Source of the DNA: Stappia indica
GTDB taxonomy: Bacteria; Pseudomonadota; Alphaproteobacteria; Rhizobiales; Stappiaceae
Length of the DNA stretch: 64,000 nt
Direction of reading: 5' to 3'
Assembly (NCBI RefSeq): GCF_009789575.1
Contig: NZ_CP046908.1
Span: 4,431,001 to 4,495,000 of the forward strand
A program made the position numbers and the translations under genes. Positions 24,001-30,000 of the stretch are shown in pieces. The notes beneath the pieces are model-generated. The model ran no database searches. It saw only the letters and a program-made list of their open reading frames with translations, and was not told where the DNA came from. Position 1 is the first letter of the stretch. Every line of letters starts with the position of its first letter.

Positions 24001-27000
24001 TCCAACATCGGCCATGGCGAGAGCGCTGCCGGCATCGCCGGCCTCACCAAGGTGCTGCTGCAGTTCCGCCATGGCCGGCTGGCGCCTTCGCTGCATTCGG
24101 CAACGCCCAACCGGGAGATCGATTTCGCCGCCTCGCCCTTCCGCGTCCAGCAGCGACTGGAAGACTGGCCGCGGCGGCGGGACCGGCAGGGCAACGAGCT
24201 GCCGCATCTTGCCGCGCTCTCTTCGTTCGGGGCCGGCGGCTCGAACGCCCATCTGATCATCGAGGACTATCCGGCGCCCGCTCCTCGGGAGGCCGCTCCC
24301 TCCCGCACGGTCTATCCGTTCTCCGCCCGCGAGGCAGGGCAGCTGCGGCAGGTGCTGGAGCGGTTCCGCGCGCGCCTCGACACCTTGTCCGAAGCGGACC
24401 TTCCTGCCGCCGTTGCGACCCTGCAGGACGGGCGCGAGGCCTTCGAGGAGCGGCTTGCCATCGTTGCGGGCGACAGGGCGGAGCTGGTCCGTCTGCTGGA
24501 CGCGGCGCTGGCGGATACGGGGGATATTCCGGGCATCTGGCGTGGCCGTGCCGCGCGCGGCCGCTTCGACGATACGCTGCCGGCCTCGCTGGAGGCTGCG
24601 GCTGCTGCCTGGGTTACCGGCGCGCGGGTGGACTGGCGGCAGCTGCGCGGCGGCGCCCGTCCCGTCCGCATCGGCCTGCCGACCTATCCCTTTGCCCGCG
24701 AGCGCTACTGGTTGCCCGAGGGGGCCGCCGTGGAGCATCGCGAGATCTCGGCGCCGGCCCTGCCGCTGCTGTTCCGCCCGCACTGGCAGGAGAAGGACCT
24801 TGCCGCGGCCGCCCCGCCATCGCCGGGCCGGCATGTGGTCGTGCTCTGCGGGGCGCCGGACGAGGCCGCCTCCCGCCTGCGCTCTCATATGCCGCAGGCC
24901 CGGATCGTGCAATTGGAGAGCCAAAGCGGGGATCAAGGCGAGCGCTTTGCCGATCATGCCGCTCAGCTGCTTGCCCTGCTGAAGGAGGGGGCGACCAGCC
25001 GCTCGGGACCCGCCGTCCTGCAGCTCGTGCTTCCCGTGGAGGATACGCTGGCCGAAGGGCTTGCCGGCCTGCTGCGCTGCGCGCGGCTGGAGCACCGCGA
25101 TCTTGCGTGTCAGGCGATCTCGCTCGATCCCGTCCGGCCGGACCTTGCCGGTCTGCTGGCGCGCGAGGCCTCTGTCGAGCAGTCCGATCACGATATCCGC
25201 TACAGCCGGGACCAGCGCCTGGTCCGGACCTGGCAGGAGATCGAGACCGGCGCCAAGGCACTGCCCGTGCCTTGGAAACCGGACGGCGTCTATCTCGTCA
25301 CCGGCGGGGCCGGCGGTGTCGGCCTGCATGTCGCCGCCGAAATCGTGGCGAGGGCGCTAGGTGCCACGGTCTGGCTCATCGGCAGGTCTGCGCGCCATGC
25401 AGCGCTTGAGGAGACCCTTGCCCGCCTGGGTCCGCGCGCCGTCTATCGTCAGGCCGATGTCACCGACCGCGCGGCGATGCAGGCGCTGGTCCCGGAGATC
25501 CGCGCGGTGCACGGCCGCCTCGATGGCGTCGTCCATGCGGCCGGCCTCACCCGCGACAGCCTGATCGCCAACAAGTCCGAGGCCGATCTGCGCGCGGTGC
25601 TCGCGCCCAAGGTCGCCGGCACTCTGGCACTCGATGCAGCGCTCGGCAGCGAGTCGCTCGATTTTCTGCTGCTCTTCGCCTCCGCCTCCGGAGCCCTCGG
25701 CAACGCGGGGCAGGCGGACTATGCCGCGGCCAACGCGTTTCTCGATGCCTTCGCGCAGGAGCGAAACCAGCGTGTCGGGAAAGGCGAATGCTGGGGCCAT
25801 ACGCTCTCCATCGACTGGCCCTACTGGCAGGATGGTGGCATGCGCCTTCCTGGCGCCGTCGTCTCCGCGATGGAGCGGCAGGCGGGCGCCGCACCGCTTG
25901 CAACCGATGCCGCGTTGGCGACGCTTGCCTTCGCGCTCCAGCGCAAGGACGACGACCAGCTTCTCGTGCTGTCGGGCGACAAGAGCCGTCTGCGCGCGCT
26001 GGTGCAGCCCTCGAATGAGGGGATGGTCGCCCCGCCGCCTCCCTTCCGCTCGGCGGCGGTTCCCGTGCAGGCGGCCGCGGCGGAAACCGTCGCCCGTGAT
26101 GCGGTCCCTTCCGTGAGCGAAGCCGTTGTCGACGCGGTGCGGGCTTGTTTCGCGGAGGTCCTGAAGATCCCTGCCGGGCGGCTTGGGGCGGACGAGACGA
26201 TCGATCGCTTCGGCGTCGATTCCGTCTCGGCGCTGGACATCGTGGCAGCGCTCGAAACGCGCTTCGGCTCCCTGCCGCAGACGCTCCTCTTCGAGCATCC
26301 GACCATCGCCCGGCTGGCCGCAGCCCTTGAGGAGACGGGGCAGGGCGAACGGACCGCGACCCGCGAGGACGCGCCTGCGCCCGCGCCGATCCCGGCGGTG
26401 CCAGCCGCGAAGGTTGGCGGTATCGCCGTGATCGCCGTTGCCGGACGCTTCCCCGGCGCGCGGACGGTGGAGGAGTTCTGGCAGGCGCTGGAGGAGGGGC
26501 GCGACTGCGTCCGCGAGGTGCCGGCCGAGCGCTGGGATGTCGAGGCGACCTGGTCGCCGCGCAAGGGCCGGCCGCTTGCCAGCCATTGCCGCTGGGGCGG
26601 CTTCATTGATGACGTGGACCGCTTCGATGCGGGCTTCTTCGGCTATAGCCCGCGCGAGGCGGCGCTCGCCGATCCGCAGGAGCGGCTGTTCCTCGAGACG
26701 ACCTGGCACCTGCTGGAACGCGCCGGCCATACGCGCGCCTGGCTGGGCAAGCGCTACGGCAACCGCGTCGGCGTCTTCGTCGGCGCCATGTACCAGCACT
26801 ACAAGGCGCTGGAGATGGATGCGGAAAGCCGGGCGCTGCTGCTGCTCTCGTCCTACTCGGCGATTGCCAACCGCACCTCGTTTGTCTTCGACCTGCAGGG
26901 CCCGAGCGTTGCCGTCGACAGCATGTGCTCCTCCGGCCTTCAGGCCGTGCATCAGGCCTGCCAGAGCCTTGCGACCGGCGAGTGCCGGCTGGCGATAGCC

Positions 27001-30000
27001 GGCGGCGTCAACCTGTCGCTGCTGCCGGAAAAATATGTCGGGCTCAGCCAGGCCGGCCTCGTCGGCAGCCATGCCGCCAGCCGCAGCTTTGCCGGCGGCG
27101 ACGGCTATCTCCCTTCGGAGGGCGTGGGCGCAGTGCTGCTGAAGCCGCTCGACGACGCTCTGGCCGATGGCGACACCGTGCTTGCCGTGATCCGCGCCAG
27201 CATGGCCAACCATGCCGGCCATTCCGCCGGCTATGCGGTGCCCAATGTCGATGCGCAGACCCGCCTGCTTGCGGAAAATCTCGAGGCGGCGGGCATCGAT
27301 CCCCGGTCCATCGGCTATGTCGAGGCCGCCGCCAACGGCTCCTCCATCGGCGATGCCATCGAGCTCAGGGCATTGGGCCGGGTCTTCGCCGGTGCGCAAA
27401 ACATCCCGCTCGGTTCGGTGAAGGCCAATCTCGGCCACGCGGAGGCCGCCTCCGGCATGGCCCAGCTCACCCGGGTCCTGCTGCAGTTCCAGTATCGCCG
27501 TCTTGTCCCGTCGCCCGGCCTGCCGGGTGTTGAGGCCGCCGGTTCTCCTTTTGCCGGAACGCCCTTCGTGCCGCAGCTGCGGGCCGAGCCCTGGCACCCG
27601 CGCGTCGTCGACGGTGAGGCGCAGCCCTTGCGGGCGAGCGTCAGTTCCTTCGGCGCGGGCGGCTCCAACGTGCATCTGGTGCTGGAGGAGGCACCGCCAG
27701 CGGTCGCCGCCAGCACCGACGAGCCCGCCGGTCGCTTCCGTTTCCCCGTTTCCGCGCGCACGCCGGACCAGCTTGCGGCGGTGCTTCGGCAGCTCGCCGA
27801 CTTCGTGCGGAGCGCGCCAGACCTTTCGCTGGCCCGCCTGTCGCGCACGTTGCGTTTCGGCCGCGAGACGATGGCCTGCGGCATTGAGCTGACGGCCTTC
27901 TCGGCAGAGGAACTCGTTGCGGGGCTGGAAGCCGCGGCGACCGACCCGCCGGCAGCGCCCCTGCCGCAGGCGACGGAGGAGGGTGACCGGAGCGGCCTTC
28001 TCGTCCTGCCCGGCTATCCCTTCGCCCGCGAGCGTCACTGGATCGGCACGCTGCCGGCAACGCCATCCCCGGAGCCCGAAGCGCGCAGCACCGCGAGCGA
28101 CGCCGCGCCTCTGGAAACGCTCCGGCAGACGGTTGCCGCCATTCGCGGCGTGTCGCCTTCGCAGGTTCCAACGGATCGGCCGCTCCGCGATCTCGGCGTC
28201 GAGTCCATGGGCTGGATGCGGCTGGTCTATGCGGTCGAGGAGGCGCACGGATGCGCGCTCACCCATGCCGATCTCGACCGGCATCCGACGCTTGCAGCGC
28301 TCGCCGCCCGCATTGCGTCAAACACGCCGGATGCGCTGCCGGTGGCCACGCCCTCGGTGATGGACGGACCCTGGCGGGCTCCGCTCGGCGAGGGGCAGAA
28401 AGGGCTCTGGGTCCTCCAGACGCTCTACCCCGGCCGGACGGACTACAACGTGCCGCTGGCCTTCCGCGTGAGCGGTATCGACGAGCCGAGCCTCTCCCGC
28501 GCCTGCGACTGGCTGTGCGAGAGCTTTCCGGTGCTGACCGCGCGCGTTGCGGTTCAGGGCGAGATGCTGGAGGCCAGCACCGCGCCGCGCCTTGAGACCC
28601 TCTCCATCCCCAAGGAGATCGAGCCGGCCGAGTTCGCCCGCCGCCGACTGGCGCGGCCTTTCGACCTCGCCAAGGACGCGCCGGTGCGCTTCGAGCTGCT
28701 GCAGGGCGGAACGCTCGGCCCCGGCGAAAGCCTTCTCCTCGTGACCTTCCATCACATCGCCATCGACGGTGCGTCCGCTGCCGTCGCGGCCCGCCTGCTC
28801 TGGCAGGCCTATTCTGCCTTCGTCTCCGGTGGCGCGCCCGCATCGCCTGCCGCCGCGAACCGTGCCGACTATGCCGATTTCATCGCCTGGGAACGGGAGA
28901 TGCTCGCCTCGCCACGCGGCGAGGAGCAGCTGCGCTACTGGCGCGAGGTGCTGTCCGGCGAGTTGCCGGGTCTCGACCTGCCGGCCGACCGGGACGCTCT
29001 GGCCGCCGAAACCGGCCGCCGCGACGGCGCGGTCGAGCACCGCCTGCCCAGGGCGCTGGTCGCCCGCATGCGGGAGGTCTTGCTTGAGCGCGGCACCAGC
29101 CCGGCCGCCTTTCACCTGGCGGTTTTCTCGGTGCTTCTCTATCGCCATACCGGCCAGGAAGACCTGATCGTCGGCGTGCCGACCCTGCGCCGGCCGCAGC
29201 GACGGTTCGAGGAAACCATCGGTTACTGCGCCAACATGATGGCGCTGCGCATCGCCGTCGACGGCGAGCTTCCTGCCGCCGTCCTGCTCGAAACCGCGCA
29301 GCGCGCGCTGGGCGAGGGGCTCGCCCGCGCCGATGTACCTTTCGCGGCTGTCGCGCAGGGTCTCGGCGGCTCGGCCGACGGGCAGGCACCCTGGCAGGTC
29401 GGCTATGCCTACCAGAACTTCCCGCAAGGCACCGGCATCGACCTGCCGCCGGAGCTCGGCCGGGTGGAGCATCTGCCGCAGATCCGCCAGCCGGGCGACA
29501 CGCCCTTCGGCCTCGAGGTCTACGAGGAGGGGAGCGGCCTGCTGCTGGTCGCAAGCTTCGACGGGGAGCGGTTCTCCGCCGCCCGGATCGAGCGCATGCT
29601 GGGCCACTACCAGACGCTGGCGGGCGCGATGCTCGACGACCTCGAAACGCCGCTCGGCGAGCTCGCCATGCTGACCCGCGCGGAGCGCGAGCGGTCGCTC
29701 TACAGCTGGAGCGCGACAACGGAGGCGGCGCCCGCGGCGGGGCTGGTTCACGAGTGGATCGAGGCGCGTCTGCGCCAGGGTCCTTCCGCCGAGGTGCTCG
29801 GCGGCCAGGGCGAAACGCTCACCGCCCGCCAGCTGCTGCGGCAGGTCGAGCGCCTGTGCCTTATCCTGTCGTCCTGCGGCATCCGGCAGGGAGACCGCGT
29901 CGCGGTGCTTGCCGGGCGCGAGGCTGGCGGCATCGCCGGCCTGCTGTCCGTGCTCGCTTCCGGCGCGGTCTGGGTGCCGCTCGATCCCGAGCATCCGGAC

